A stretch of 64,000 bases of DNA from Faecalibacterium sp. An122 (GCF_002160895.1 NZ_NFLL01000001.1:364563-428562); one strand, 5' to 3'. Counted from the first letter of the stretch, positions 27,796 through 36,915 are shown. Notes: a model not told the origin generated them from the sequence alone. Program-made: numbers and translations.

Positions 27796-28269
27796 TCAGG
27801 TTTGCGGGTGAGTTTCGCTGTCCCCTGCGGCCTGCTGCTCAGTCAGGCAGCGGTGGTACTCCTCCAAAAGGGAGTCCAGGGTAATCCCCTCCATGGCCTG
27901 GCGGACCGAATCCTCAATCTTTTGATAAGGAGCGCGAAGCACCGTACGGATATTCTGCGCCACCGGGCAGGGCCGTTCCTGACAGGGGTGAATTCCAATC
28001 AGACAGGACAGGCCGTCGGGCTTGAGGGCGCGGTAAATCTGGTACAGCGTGATGTCCGCTGGGTCCCGGCACAGTTCTGCGCCGCCAGTGCCCCGGGCCA
28101 CCGAGATCAGCCCCGCCTTTTTCAGGGCGCTGATGACGGTCCGGATCACCACCGGATTGCAGCCGGTGCTCTGGGCCAGCAGGGCGCTGGTCACCCGCGC
28201 TTTTCCCTTTGCCTCATGAATGAATATCAGGCAATGCACTGCAATGGAGCACTTGATACTGATCTGCAT
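27796..28269 (-). CDS. Rrf2-family transcriptional regulator, probable Fe-S sensor
   Basis: The 157-aa protein has an N-terminal winged HTH (SIKCSIAVHCLIFIHEA, then TSALLAQSTGCNPVVIRTVISALKKAGL) and three cysteines at 89, 96 and 101 (C-x6-C-x4-C), close to the cluster-binding spacing of IscR/NsrR-type proteins. It diverges from a flavodoxin-ferredoxin gene, with two matching palindromic sites in between. It likely senses iron-sulfur, redox or nitrosative state and controls both genes. Confidence 0.88.
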   Translation of the reverse strand: MQISIKCSIAVHCLIFIHEAKGKARVTSALLAQSTGCNPVVIRTVISALKKAGLISVARGTGGAELCRDPADITLYQIYRALKPDGLSCLIGIHPCQERPCPVAQNIRTVLRAPYQKIEDSVRQAMEGITLDSLLEEYHRCLTEQQAAGDSETHPQT

Positions 28270-28298
28270 GGTTCTCCCCCTCGGATTGTGGAATGCGA

Positions 28299-28371
28299 GA
28301 TGTAAAGATTGACTTTACATCCAGCTGGTGGTACACTGGACAAGGTCAGATGTAACGGTTTCCTTTACATC
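28299..28371. promoter_or_regulatory. Twin Rrf2 operators with embedded promoter
   Basis: Two palindromes with outer arms GATGTAA and TTACATC lie at 28299-28321 and 28349-28371, centred 50 bp apart. In the first the arms extend to GATGTAAA/TTTACATC. TTGACT (28309-28314) inside the first site and TACACT (28332-28337) between the sites form a promoter with 17-bp spacing reading toward the gene at 28436. Binding would block this promoter directly. The arrangement is read from sequence; the protein is inferred from position. Confidence 0.75.
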
Positions 28372-28435
28372 CTATTGTAATCCATCTTTTCAAAAATGCA
28401 ACCGGGAATATTCCCCCAAAGAGAGAAGGACAGTC

Positions 28436-29197
28436 ATGAACATCACTGAATTGTATTTCAGCCCCACCGGCGGCACCCAGAAAGCCGCCGATCTTTTCAC
28501 CCAGGCTCTGGCTGGCCAGGTGCAGACCGTGGATCTGTGCGACAGCCGTGCAGACTTCAGCGCAGTTTCCCTGTCGGCCGAGGATTTGGCCGTCATTGCG
28601 GTGCCGTCCTATGGCGGACGGGTCCCTGCGGTGGCTATCCAGCGCCTGTCCGCCGTCCACTGCAACGGCGCAGCCGCCGTTCTGATGGTGGTATACGGAA
28701 ACCGCGCCTTTGAGGACACCATGGTGGAGCTGGAGGACGCTGCCAAGGCGGCCGGGTTCCATGTGGTGGCAGGCGTTGCGGCGGTGGCTGAGCACTCCAT
28801 CGCCCGGCAGTTTGCTGCAGGCCGTCCCGACGCACAGGACACCGCCCAGCTGGCTGCCTTTGCGGCACAGGTTCAGGAAAAGCTGGCCGCAGGCCGCACC
28901 ACCGAGCCAGCTATCCCCGGCAACCGCCCCTACAAGAAGGCGGGCGGCTCGGGTATGGTACCCAAGCCCACCAAGGACTGTGCCAGCTGCGGCCTCTGCG
29001 CCCAGAGCTGCCCTGTCCAGGCCATTGACCCGGCCAATCCTCAGAAGGTGGACAGTCACGCCTGCATCTCCTGTATGCGGTGTGTCGCGGTCTGCCCCCA
29101 CGGCGCGCGGAAGCTCAATCCGGTGATGCTGGCCGCCGCCAACACCATGTTGAAAAAGGTCTGCTCGGACCGCAAGGAAAACGAGCTGTTCCTCTAA
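28436..29197 (+). CDS. EFR1-like flavodoxin-ferredoxin fusion protein
   Basis: The 253-aa protein begins with a flavodoxin-like domain (ELYFSPTGGTQKAAD as FMN phosphate loop; PSYGGRVPAVA) and ends with two [4Fe-4S] motifs, CASCGLCAQSCPVQAI and CISCMRCVAVCPHGAR. It should pass electrons between a flavin and two clusters in the cytoplasm; the partner enzymes are unknown. It is controlled by the divergent Rrf2 regulator. The ATG at 28436 follows GAGAAGGA; the longer frame upstream runs through the operator. Confidence 0.9.
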   Translation: MNITELYFSPTGGTQKAADLFTQALAGQVQTVDLCDSRADFSAVSLSAEDLAVIAVPSYGGRVPAVAIQRLSAVHCNGAAAVLMVVYGNRAFEDTMVELEDAAKAAGFHVVAGVAAVAEHSIARQFAAGRPDAQDTAQLAAFAAQVQEKLAAGRTTEPAIPGNRPYKKAGGSGMVPKPTKDCASCGLCAQSCPVQAIDPANPQKVDSHACISCMRCVAVCPHGARKLNPVMLAAANTMLKKVCSDRKENELFL

Positions 29198-29305
29198 GAA
29201 GCTCTTCCCTGTCGTCCCGGCAGCGGACTGCGCGGGCCTCTTTTCAAAGAGGAGGTCCGGTGCTATACTGATGACAGTTTACTGAATCATCCGGGAGGAC
29301 AGGTT

Positions 29306-29830
29306 ATGAAACGTAGGATTGTATACGGCAGCGAATACGGAACCACCCGCCGCTATGCGGAAGCCTGTTCCGCCCGGACCGGCATCCCGGCGGCGGACTA
29401 CCGGTCCGCCCCGGATCTGGGCAGCTGCGACCAGGTGATCTATTTTGGCGGCCTGTATGCAGGTGGCGTCTGCGGACTGAAGAAAACCATCAAGTCCCTG
29501 TCCCCCAGCGTCCAGCTGATCCTGGTGACGGTGGGGCTGGCAGATGTGTCCGACCCCGAGAACATACGCAGCATTCGCGCATCCATCCAGAAACAGGTCC
29601 CGGCGGAGCTTCTCCGCCGCACCCAAATTTTTCATCTGCGGGGCGGGATTGATTACTCCAGACTGGGCTTCAAGCACAAAACCATGATGACCCTCCTCTA
29701 CAACAAGGTAAAGAATCTCCCGCCGGAAAAACGGAACGCCGAGACCCAGGCCCTCATCGACACCTTCAACCAGAAGGTCGACTTTGTGGACCTGAATGCT
29801 CTTGACCCCATTGTGGAGGCTCTGGGCTGA
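29306..29830 (+). CDS. Flavodoxin domain protein (Flavodoxin_5/HemG-like)
   Basis: The 174-aa protein has the FMN-binding loop near its start (IVYGSEYGTTRRYAEA), the strand QVIYFGGLYAGGV and a C-terminal half with FHLRGGIDYSRLG, as in Flavodoxin_5 proteins related to protoporphyrinogen oxidase HemG. Catalytic role unknown. TATACT (29265-29270) just upstream suggests its own promoter, so it may be only loosely linked to the EFR1-like gene. Confidence 0.82.
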   Translation: MKRRIVYGSEYGTTRRYAEACSARTGIPAADYRSAPDLGSCDQVIYFGGLYAGGVCGLKKTIKSLSPSVQLILVTVGLADVSDPENIRSIRASIQKQVPAELLRRTQIFHLRGGIDYSRLGFKHKTMMTLLYNKVKNLPPEKRNAETQALIDTFNQKVDFVDLNALDPIVEALG

Positions 29831-29867
29831 ATTCCCGGTCCGCCGCAGGCATTCCCATCAAACCAAA

Positions 29868-29900
29868 CCAGCAGGTCACCTGGCCTGCTGGTTTCTTTTT
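29868..29900 (+). terminator. Terminator after the flavodoxin gene
   Basis: CCAGCAGG and CCTGCTGG form a perfect stem around TCACCTGG, followed by TTTCTTTTT. Confidence 0.85.
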
Positions 29901-29923
29901 ATGTCTGGCTGTTTTCTGCGCGG

Positions 29924-30042
29924 TTTTGATTGGTTTTGAATGATTGTTCTATCTTTTAGGGGATGTGATGCTTTTTTCAGGAAATCTTTGTGAAGTTTTA
30001 CGATTGATTTTGATTGACTTTGACTGTTTTTGGTGCTATACT
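29924..30042 (+). promoter_or_regulatory. Promoter and paired operators of the fructose operon
   Basis: TTGACT (30014-30019) and TATACT (30037-30042) with 17-bp spacing form a strong promoter. TTTTGA repeats with a 10-bp period occur at 29924/29934 and again at about 30008/30018, the second pair overlapping the -35. The two sites lie 84 bp apart, close to eight helical turns, which would suit a looping repressor. The obvious candidate is the DeoR-type protein encoded downstream. Confidence 0.65.
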
Positions 30043-30148
30043 CAGCTCAGGCAAGCAAAACAGTTCACGCTCACCCACCCATCCAATCACAATCCGCCAA
30101 ACCCGCTCAAGCAAGGACACGGGGCGCGATTTAGAAAGGAGCATTCAG

Positions 30149-30943
30149 ATGTTAGCGGAAGAACGGTTTGACAATATTCTCAAAATCCTGGCCCAGCGGA
30201 GGTCAGTGACGGTGCAGGAGCTGTGCGACGCGCTGGACGCCAGCGAATCCACCATCCGGCGGGACCTGGTGCTGCTCAGCCAGCAGGGCCGTCTCAACCG
30301 GGTTCACGGAGGCGCCACCCTGCCGGACAACGCTTTCCTGACCAACGAGGAGAGCATGGCCGCCAAAGAGCATCAGGCCGTCGCCCAAAAGCAGAGCATC
30401 GGCCAGATGGCCGCCGGATTCATCCAGGCCGACGACTTCGTCTTTGTGGATGCAGGCAGCACCACCCTGCAGCTGATCTGCGCCCTGCAGGGTCAGGGGC
30501 TGCGGGCCACCTTCGTCACCAACGGCATCGCCCACGCCCGCCTGCTGGCCCAAAAGGGATGCAGGGTCTACACTCTGGGCGGCCAGGTCCGCCCCAACAC
30601 CGAGGCAGTGGTGGGAACAGCGGCCATGTCCAGCGTGGGGCGCTACAACTTCACAAAAGCGTTCATGGGCGCCAACGGCGTCTCACTGGACCGCGGGTTC
30701 ACCACCCCCGACGTGGAAGAAGCCGCCCTCAAGACTCTGGCCATCAGCCGGTCCATGGAGAGCTGGTTTCTGGTGGACGACTCCAAATTCGGCAAGATTT
30801 ACTCCGCCGTCATCTGTGAGCTCACCGACGCGGCCATCGTGACCAACCGCCTTCCCAACGAAAAATACCGCCGGTACGTCCTGATCAAAGAGAGCGACGC
30901 GTCCGAACAAATCATTTCTCAGGAAAAGGAGAGTCAAGTATGA
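30149..30943 (+). CDS. fruR: DeoR-family regulator of the fructose operon
   Basis: The 264-aa protein has an N-terminal DeoR HTH (RFDNILKILAQRRSVTVQEL, ESTIRRDLVLLSQQG, NRVHGGATL) and a C-terminal sugar-phosphate sensor domain (FVDAGSTTLQLICAL, GANGVS). It stands first in the operon and overlaps fruK by four bases. The expected effector is fructose 1-phosphate. The start at 30149 follows GAAAGGAGC; the longer frame lacks an RBS. Confidence 0.9.
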   Translation: MLAEERFDNILKILAQRRSVTVQELCDALDASESTIRRDLVLLSQQGRLNRVHGGATLPDNAFLTNEESMAAKEHQAVAQKQSIGQMAAGFIQADDFVFVDAGSTTLQLICALQGQGLRATFVTNGIAHARLLAQKGCRVYTLGGQVRPNTEAVVGTAAMSSVGRYNFTKAFMGANGVSLDRGFTTPDVEEAALKTLAISRSMESWFLVDDSKFGKIYSAVICELTDAAIVTNRLPNEKYRRYVLIKESDASEQIISQEKESQV

Positions 30944-31845
30944 TCTATACGGTTACCTTCAATCCGGCCATTGACTATGTGGTTCACCTGCCCGGCAGCC
31001 TGGAACTGGACGCCGTCAACCGCACCGTTCAGGAGGAATATCTCTTCGGCGGCAAGGGCATCAACGTCTCCAGCGTACTGCGGGCTCTGGACTGCGAAAA
31101 CACCGCTCTGGGCTTTGTGGCCGGGCCCACCGGCCGCTGGCTGGAGGACGGTCTGCGGGATCAGGGAGTCCGCACTGACTTCATTCACCTGACCGAAGGC
31201 GTCACCCGCATCAACGTCAAGATCAAGGCCTCGGAGGAGACCGAGATCAACGGCATGGGTCCCCAGATCGGCGAGGCCGACATGGAGCAGCTCTACGCCA
31301 AGCTGGACTTCCTGAAGGCCGGGGACGCCCTGGTTCTGGCGGGCAGCATCCCCTCTTGCCTGGCCGGCGACACCTACGAAAAGATCATGGCCCGTCTGGA
31401 CGGGCGCGGGGTTCGGATTGTGGTGGATGCCACCCGGGATCTGCTGGTGAACGTCCTGAAATACAAGCCGTTCCTCATCAAGCCCAACAACCACGAGCTG
31501 GGTGAAATCTTCGGCCGGGAACTGACCACCGATGCCGAAATCATCGCCTGCGCAGCCCTGCTCCAGAGCCGCGGCGCCCGGAATGTTCTGGTGAGCATGG
31601 CCGGAGACGGCGCCCTGCTGCTGGACGAAAACGGCAACACCCACCGGATGGGCGTACCCAAGGGCAAGGTCCTGAACAGCGTGGGCGCCGGAGACAGCAT
31701 GGTGGCCGGATTCCTGGCGGGCTATCTGCAAAAGGGCGATTACGAGTGGGCCCTGCGGCTGGGCACTGCCGCAGGCAGCGCCACCGCCTTTTCGCTGGGT
31801 CTGGCCACCCGAGAAAAAATCGACGCTCTGCTGAACGAGTTCTGA
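30940..31845 (+). CDS. fruK: 1-phosphofructokinase
   Basis: The 301-aa PfkB-family kinase has the N-terminal GGKGINVSSVL substrate motif and the C-terminal catalytic motif NSVGAGDSMVAGFLAGY with its general-base aspartate. It converts fructose 1-phosphate, the product of the downstream PTS transporter, to fructose 1,6-bisphosphate. Start codon overlaps the fruR stop. Confidence 0.93.
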   Translation: MIYTVTFNPAIDYVVHLPGSLELDAVNRTVQEEYLFGGKGINVSSVLRALDCENTALGFVAGPTGRWLEDGLRDQGVRTDFIHLTEGVTRINVKIKASEETEINGMGPQIGEADMEQLYAKLDFLKAGDALVLAGSIPSCLAGDTYEKIMARLDGRGVRIVVDATRDLLVNVLKYKPFLIKPNNHELGEIFGRELTTDAEIIACAALLQSRGARNVLVSMAGDGALLLDENGNTHRMGVPKGKVLNSVGAGDSMVAGFLAGYLQKGDYEWALRLGTAAGSATAFSLGLATREKIDALLNEF

Positions 31846-31885
31846 GAAAACCGTTTTGATCACAAGAGAAAGGAAGAAGATTTCT

Positions 31886-33802
31886 ATGCGGATTACCGAA
31901 CTGTTTTCTGTTCAGGCCATCGCTCTGGACAGCACGGCAGCCGATCAGGCTGCGGTGATCGACCAGCTGGTGGAGCTGCAGTGCAACCACGGCAACATCA
32001 CCGACAAGGCCGCCTACAAGGCCGCCATCTATGCCCGTGAAAAGGAAGCCTCCACCTACGTGGACAACGGCATCACCGTTCCCCACGCCAAGGCTGTCTG
32101 CGTCACCCGGCCCAGCCTGGCTGTCCTGCGGCTGAGCAATCCGGTGCAGTACAACCCCGAGGACGACAGCAAGAGCGACCTGTTCTTCATGATTGCCGCC
32201 CCCGAAAACGGCAGCCTCCATGTGGATATGCTGGCCCGCATGATGCAGATGCTGATGCACGAGGATTTCGTGGAGCAGCTGCGGGCCGCCAAGACCCCCC
32301 AGGAATTCCTGGACTGCATCGACGCTCAGGAGCAGCAGCAGTTTGGCTCTGAGAGCTTCACCCAGGAGAAAATCGCCCCGCAGGGCTACCGAATTCTGGC
32401 CGTGACCGCCTGCCCCACCGGCATCGCTCACACCTACATGGCCGCTGAGGCTCTGGTCAAGGCCGGCGACAAGCTGGGCCTGCCCTGCAAGGTGGAAACC
32501 AACGGCTCGGGCGGCGCCAAGAACCTCTTGACCGCCGACGAGATCACCGCCTGCGACGGCATCATCGTGGCCGCCGACAAGAACGTGGAGACTGCCCGCT
32601 TTGACGGCAAACCGGTTCTGTTCACCCGGGTGGACGACGGCATCCACAAACCCGAAGAACTGATTCAGCGGATCGAGAGCGGCGAAGTGCCTGTCTTTCA
32701 CGCCAAGGGCGGCAAGCCTGCCGCCGAGGCCGCCGGCAGCGACAGCCTGGGCCACACCGTCTACAAGCATCTGATGAACGGCGTCTCCCACATGCTTCCC
32801 TTCGTGGTGGGCGGCGGCATCCTGATCGCGCTGGCCTTCCTGTTTGATGATTTCTCCATCGACCCCGCCAACTTCGGCATGAACACCCCGCTGGCCGCCT
32901 TCTTCAAGACGGTGGGCAACGCGGCCTTCAGCTACATGCTCCCCATCCTGTCGGCCTACATCGCCATGTCCATCGCCGACCGTCCGGGTCTGGCCGTCGG
33001 TTTCGTGGGCGGCGTTCTTGCCATGAACGGCACCAGCTTCTCCGGTCTGATGGAAGGCAGCACCACCGGTATCTCGGGCGGCTTCCTGGCAGCTCTGCTG
33101 GCTGGTTTCGTGGCCGGCTATCTGGTCAAGTTCCTGGAAAACATCACCGAAAAGCTCCCCAGCAGTGTGGACGGCATCCGTCCCATGCTGATCTATCCCC
33201 TGGGCGGCATGCTGGTCATGGGCGTGGTTATGTGCGCCATCAACCCCATCATGGGCTTTATCAATGAGGCCATCGCCGCCTGGCTGAACACCATGGGCGG
33301 CACCTCCAAGGTCCTGCTGGGTGCCATCTGCGGCGGCATGATGAGCATTGATATGGGTGGCCCCTTCAACAAGGCTGCTTACGTCTTTGGCACCGCAGCC
33401 CTCTCCTCCGGCACCTACGATGTCATGGCCGCCGTCATGGTGGGCGGCATGGTTCCTCCCATTGCCATCGCCCTGTCCACCACCTTCTGCCCCAAGAAGT
33501 GGACCCGTGAGGAGCGCAAGAACGGTTTCGTCAACTACATCATGGGCCTGTGCTTCATCTCGGAGGGCGCGATCCCCTTCGCAGCCACCGATCCTCTCCG
33601 CGTCCTGCCCAGCTGCGTCATCGGCTCGGCGGTCGCAGGTGCTCTCTCGATGCTCTTCGGCTGCACCCTGCGGGCTCCTCACGGCGGTATCTTCGTCTTC
33701 CCCGTGGTGGGCAATGCCCTGCTGTATGTGGTGGCTCTGGCTGCCGGCAGTGTTGTGGGCGCTCTCCTGCTGAGCCTGCTCAAGAAGCCGGTTCAAGAGT
33801 AA
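31886..33802 (+). CDS. fruA: PTS fructose transporter subunit IIABC
   Basis: The 638-aa protein has three domains in order. IIA (1-145) carries the phosphorylated histidine in DNGITVPHAKAV. IIB (about 170-270) carries the cysteine in VTACPTGIAHTYMAAEAL. IIC (about 300-635) is the membrane channel with several helices and GGILIALAFLF. It takes up fructose and phosphorylates it at C1. GAAAGGAAG precedes the ATG at 31886. Confidence 0.94.
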   Translation: MRITELFSVQAIALDSTAADQAAVIDQLVELQCNHGNITDKAAYKAAIYAREKEASTYVDNGITVPHAKAVCVTRPSLAVLRLSNPVQYNPEDDSKSDLFFMIAAPENGSLHVDMLARMMQMLMHEDFVEQLRAAKTPQEFLDCIDAQEQQQFGSESFTQEKIAPQGYRILAVTACPTGIAHTYMAAEALVKAGDKLGLPCKVETNGSGGAKNLLTADEITACDGIIVAADKNVETARFDGKPVLFTRVDDGIHKPEELIQRIESGEVPVFHAKGGKPAAEAAGSDSLGHTVYKHLMNGVSHMLPFVVGGGILIALAFLFDDFSIDPANFGMNTPLAAFFKTVGNAAFSYMLPILSAYIAMSIADRPGLAVGFVGGVLAMNGTSFSGLMEGSTTGISGGFLAALLAGFVAGYLVKFLENITEKLPSSVDGIRPMLIYPLGGMLVMGVVMCAINPIMGFINEAIAAWLNTMGGTSKVLLGAICGGMMSIDMGGPFNKAAYVFGTAALSSGTYDVMAAVMVGGMVPPIAIALSTTFCPKKWTREERKNGFVNYIMGLCFISEGAIPFAATDPLRVLPSCVIGSAVAGALSMLFGCTLRAPHGGIFVFPVVGNALLYVVALAAGSVVGALLLSLLKKPVQE

Positions 33803-33858
33803 TTCCGCGGCACATCCCCAAGCAATTCTCCCTTCTTATATTCCTATATTCCCAGCCC

Positions 33859-33955
33859 AAAGGACCGGCGCAAGCCGGTCCTTTGCCTTTTCCATCCATC
33901 ATAAAAACCGCCCGCAGCTGCTTGCTTTTTGCAGCGCGGGCGGTTTCTTTTTTGT
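33859..33955. terminator. Two consecutive terminators after the fructose operon
   Basis: The first stem, AGGACCGGC/GCCGGTCCT with loop GCAA (33859-33883), is followed by TTGCCTTTT. The second, AAACCGCCCGC/GCGGGCGGTTT (33908-33948), is followed by CTTTTTTG. The second also faces the decayed transposase that converges from the right. Confidence 0.8.
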
Positions 33956-33982
33956 TTGATTCAAGGAATGTTTCTGTTCCGG

Positions 33983-34510
33983 TCAGGCCATCTCAAGCTG
34001 GATGATATCGGGGTCGCTGTCGGCTTCTCTGGACGACTTTTTGGCGGTCTGGGCTGCAGCCGATCCATGGACGAGGGCCGGGTCCAGAATGGCGCCGGTC
34101 TTGAGGATTTGTCCGCTGGCCGCCAGGCGCTGATGCAGATCCAGAGAGAACTGCGTACTGAGGCCTTTCCGGTCCAAAAGGCGGCGGAATTTCAGCAGTG
34201 TGGAGGCATCCGGCACCCCGCTGTCCAGGAAATCCACCCCCATAAAACTGCGCATGGCATAGCTGTCATAGATGGTCTCCTCTACAGCTGCCGCCGAAAG
34301 CTGAAACCAGTTCTGCAAAAGATACATCCGCAGCATCTTTTCGATGCCCATGGGCGGACGGCCACGATGGCCCGGCGGATAGTAGGGCTCCACAGCCGCC
34401 ACCCATTCCTCCCAGGGAATCAGGCCGTTCATGGTCTCGAGGAATTTTTCCCGCCGGGTGCTTTTCTTTCGCCTGCTGTATTCCAGATCGCTGAACGTCA
34501 ACTGCGCCAT
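33983..34510 (-). pseudogene. IS5-like transposase, C-terminally truncated
   Basis: The 175-aa frame matches the N-terminal half of IS5-type transposases: MAQLTFSDLEYSRRKKSTRREKF, then GRPPMGIEKMLRMYLLQNWF and VPDASTLLKFRRLL. It reaches GAILDPALVHGS, where intact relatives have the first catalytic aspartate (VDAT-type), then ends within 25 codons. The DDE core is missing. No partner fragment or terminal repeats were found, so this is a dead remnant. Confidence 0.8.
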
Positions 34511-34599
34511 TTTGCCTTCCTCCGCCGTCGCTTTTTCTTATTATACTACAAATTTCGCCTTGTGGGCAGAGGAATTTCACCTTTTTACAAGAAAATGCG

Positions 34600-35433
34600 T
34601 CAGAGCTCCACGGCGCCGAGGCTTTCACCCATTGGTGCAGCACCTTCGTTCTTGCGGAAAATGTCCAGGGTATGGTGGGACCACCCCACCATGTCCGGGC
34701 GCTCACAGATTGTAAGGTGATAGTCCAGGTACAGCCGGTACACGTCCTCATCCATTGTCTCTATGGTCTCCCGCATAAAATGGCTCAGCCCATCGGCTGC
34801 AGCAAAGGCCAGCTGTGTGACGGGCAATTCTGACCGCAGAGCGTCAATGTCCTCTTTTCGGTAAAGCTGAAAAATATCCTTTGGCCGGGAAAACGTTTGA
34901 AACGTGACCGGGTTTGTCAAACCCTCGGCGATGAGATCCTGGATTTTTCCCCGAACAAACCCCGTAGACAACAGGGCCGGGTCCGCCATGCAATAGGCCG
35001 CAAACAGGACGCCGCCGGGTCTGGTCACGCGCACGGCCTCCCGCAAGGCTTTGCGCTGATCCTCCGGTTCAAACAAGTGATACATGGGTCCCAAGATTAG
35101 GGTCAGATCATAGACGTTGTCCTCCAGCCACGACAGGTCGGTGGCGTCGCCCTGCCGAATGGTCACCGGTTCCCCCTCCTGGGTGTTTTGGCGAAACTGC
35201 TGGATGTTGTACTCTATCAGCTCCACAGCGTCCACAGAATAGCCCTGCCGCGCCAGCGCATGGCTGTACCGGCCAGTCCCTGCACCCAACTCCAATATAC
35301 GCATACCTGGTTTCAGGAAGAGCTGGATATAGTGCATGGTTGTGACATATTCCACCTTCCCGCAGCGGGATGCAAGGCGGGCTTCCTCGTCGTAGCTTTG
35401 ATAGAAATCCTGTAATTCTCTCTTGGCATCCAT
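34600..35433 (-). CDS. Class I SAM-dependent methyltransferase
   Basis: The 277-aa protein has SAM motif I ILELGAGTGRYSHALAR (about residues 45-60), an acidic residue at the end of the second strand (VDAVELIEYN) and motif IV-like LTLILGPMYHLFE. The substrate cannot be told; it resembles small-molecule methyltransferases of the Methyltransf_25 type. Neighbours on the same strand (small membrane protein, tyrosine phosphatase) have separate spacers. Confidence 0.85.
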   Translation of the reverse strand: MDAKRELQDFYQSYDEEARLASRCGKVEYVTTMHYIQLFLKPGMRILELGAGTGRYSHALARQGYSVDAVELIEYNIQQFRQNTQEGEPVTIRQGDATDLSWLEDNVYDLTLILGPMYHLFEPEDQRKALREAVRVTRPGGVLFAAYCMADPALLSTGFVRGKIQDLIAEGLTNPVTFQTFSRPKDIFQLYRKEDIDALRSELPVTQLAFAAADGLSHFMRETIETMDEDVYRLYLDYHLTICERPDMVGWSHHTLDIFRKNEGAAPMGESLGAVEL

Positions 35434-35462
35434 CGCTCAGGCTCTCCGTGTCTTACCGCAGA

Positions 35463-35699
35463 TCAGTCCCGGCCAGCGTTCCAGCTGCGGGCGGCGATGC
35501 GGAAAAACTTGGTCATCAGCGGGATATAAGTCACCCAAAAGACCAGGCTGCAGAGGATACGGACCGGTGTCTTTGCCTTGGCGGTCAGGCAGCTGCCCAC
35601 CAGAACGCCCATGGAGAACAGACAGAATTTCAGAGCGGCAAGCATTCTCCAATCGGATTCCTGAATGTACTGGTCAGCGAGTGCAAAAAACTTTTTCAT
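35463..35699 (-). CDS. Small membrane protein, unknown function
   Basis: The 78-aa protein begins MKKFFALADQYIQESDWRML and has two hydrophobic stretches (LKFCLFSMGVLVGSCL; ILCSLVFWVTYIPLMTKFF). AAGGAGG lies before the ATG at 35699 on the reverse strand. No family is recognised. Confidence 0.65.
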   Translation of the reverse strand: MKKFFALADQYIQESDWRMLAALKFCLFSMGVLVGSCLTAKAKTPVRILCSLVFWVTYIPLMTKFFRIAARSWNAGRD

Positions 35700-35764
35700 G
35701 ATGACAACCTCCTTTGAAGAAACTCTATACCATGAGCGCCGATTTCGCGCCCACAACAGCTGTT

Positions 35765-36226
35765 TCAGGTCAGATGCTCCAGCAGCGCTTTGCATCCCTC
35801 CTCGATATCCCGATAGGCAATATCAAAGCGGTCGCTGTACCACGGGTCGGCCACATCGCCGCCCCGGCCGGTATAATCCATCAGCTTGCGGACCTTCCCT
35901 TCCGGGTCCGCCCCCAGAATGCGCATCATATTGCGGATGTTGTTTTCATCCATGCCGATCAGGAGATCGTAGTGGTTATAATCCGCTTTTGTCAGCTGTA
36001 CCGCCCGTTTGCCTGCGCAGCCTATCCCATGTTTGGCCAGTTCTTCCCTGGCCGGCGGATAGACCGGGTTGCCGACACCATTCCATATTTCCTCCCGGCT
36101 GGTAGCACAGGAGGCCACTTCAAACTCCTCTGCTCTGCCACCTTTTTGGACAAGGTCTTTGAAGATGAACTCCGCCATGGGGCTTCTGCAAATGTTGCCG
36201 TGGCAAACGAACAGGATTTTGGTCAT
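35765..36226 (-). CDS. Low-molecular-weight protein tyrosine phosphatase
   Basis: The 153-aa protein has the signature loop C8-x5-R14 (VCHGNICRSPMAE) and the general-acid aspartate in DPWYSDRFD near residue 125. Length and order are normal for the family, which includes bacterial phosphotyrosine phosphatases and arsenate reductase-like enzymes; the DPW motif favours a phosphatase. Substrate unknown. Confidence 0.92.
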   Translation of the reverse strand: MTKILFVCHGNICRSPMAEFIFKDLVQKGGRAEEFEVASCATSREEIWNGVGNPVYPPAREELAKHGIGCAGKRAVQLTKADYNHYDLLIGMDENNIRNMMRILGADPEGKVRKLMDYTGRGGDVADPWYSDRFDIAYRDIEEGCKALLEHLT

Positions 36227-36333
36227 AGACAGATAACTCCTTTAAATCGTCACGCTTCTTCTTAAACACTCGATTCTGCATTATTTTTGCTCAAACAAGA
36301 TGAAGCAGCTTAGAACTTTCCCCAACTATCTTT

Positions 36334-36502
36334 TTAAATCTTTCCGGATTTTCTTGTGTTTCTTTCTGGCTTATCAAGTCGCCAGCTGTACACATTTTGC
36401 CCTTTGCCATCTTTGTCAAGATAGCAAAATCGATACACCCTTACGTTGATATTCGCCGTCCCGCAACATTCGATTGCGGCGGTCGCGCCTCTTTTCACTC
36501 AT
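36334..36502 (-). pseudogene. Tn916-type integrase, N-terminal remnant with frameshift
   Basis: From the ATG at 36502 the reverse strand reads MSEKRRDRRNRMLRDGEYQR, the start of Tn916-family tyrosine integrases. After RK the frame is lost, and the adjacent frame continues YRFCYLDKDGKGQNVYSWRL and ends at 36334, matching the N-terminal AP2-like DNA-binding domain. The core-binding and catalytic domains are absent. It lies directly downstream of the excisionase gene, the normal xis-int order, so both come from one decayed element. The rest of 36,227-36,611 is AT-rich and without genes. Confidence 0.75.
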
Positions 36503-36611
36503 TGAAATCTCTCCTTCACAGGGCGAACCAAACTTGCACCTTTATCATATCACAAGTCTGGCTCATCGTACAAGCTTAGCAAGGAAGGATTCCTCGTCTG
36601 TTTTTAGGTGA

Positions 36612-36845
36612 TCAAAGTGCTGTCGCCTGGTCTAAATAGCCTTCGAATTTTTCCCTCTTAATTAAAGCGCGATTCCCGTTCATAACGCAGAAATCGTCGT
36701 TAGGGTGCTCATCAATCAGTGTCCGAAGCTTATTTTCTCCAATGTGATAGTACCCGGCGGCTTCTACAATGGTCAATGGATATCGGCGCCAAACAGGAAT
36801 AGCTCCAGTACTCTTTCTGGATGATTCATTTTTTATATTTTCCAT
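36612..36845 (-). CDS. xis: Excisionase of the Tn916 type (orphan)
   Basis: The 77-aa protein contains the winged-helix excisionase pattern VWRRYPLTIVEAAGYYHIGE followed by NKLRTLIDEHP and CVMNGNRALIKREKFEGYLD. The frame is intact, but the integrase it should assist is broken just downstream. ATG at 36845 is preferred to an upstream TTG. Confidence 0.8.
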   Translation of the reverse strand: MENIKNESSRKSTGAIPVWRRYPLTIVEAAGYYHIGENKLRTLIDEHPNDDFCVMNGNRALIKREKFEGYLDQATAL

Positions 36846-36915
36846 AACACACCATATTTCCAATCGTTCTTCTAAGTCATTTGCAGACTGATTTTGAGCG
36901 CCGTTTCAATTCGAC

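Noticed and set aside
31541..33796. 751-codon reverse frame opposite the fructose PTS gene
   Set aside because: Antisense shadow with repetitive His/Gly/Gln composition; the plus-strand gene is unambiguous.
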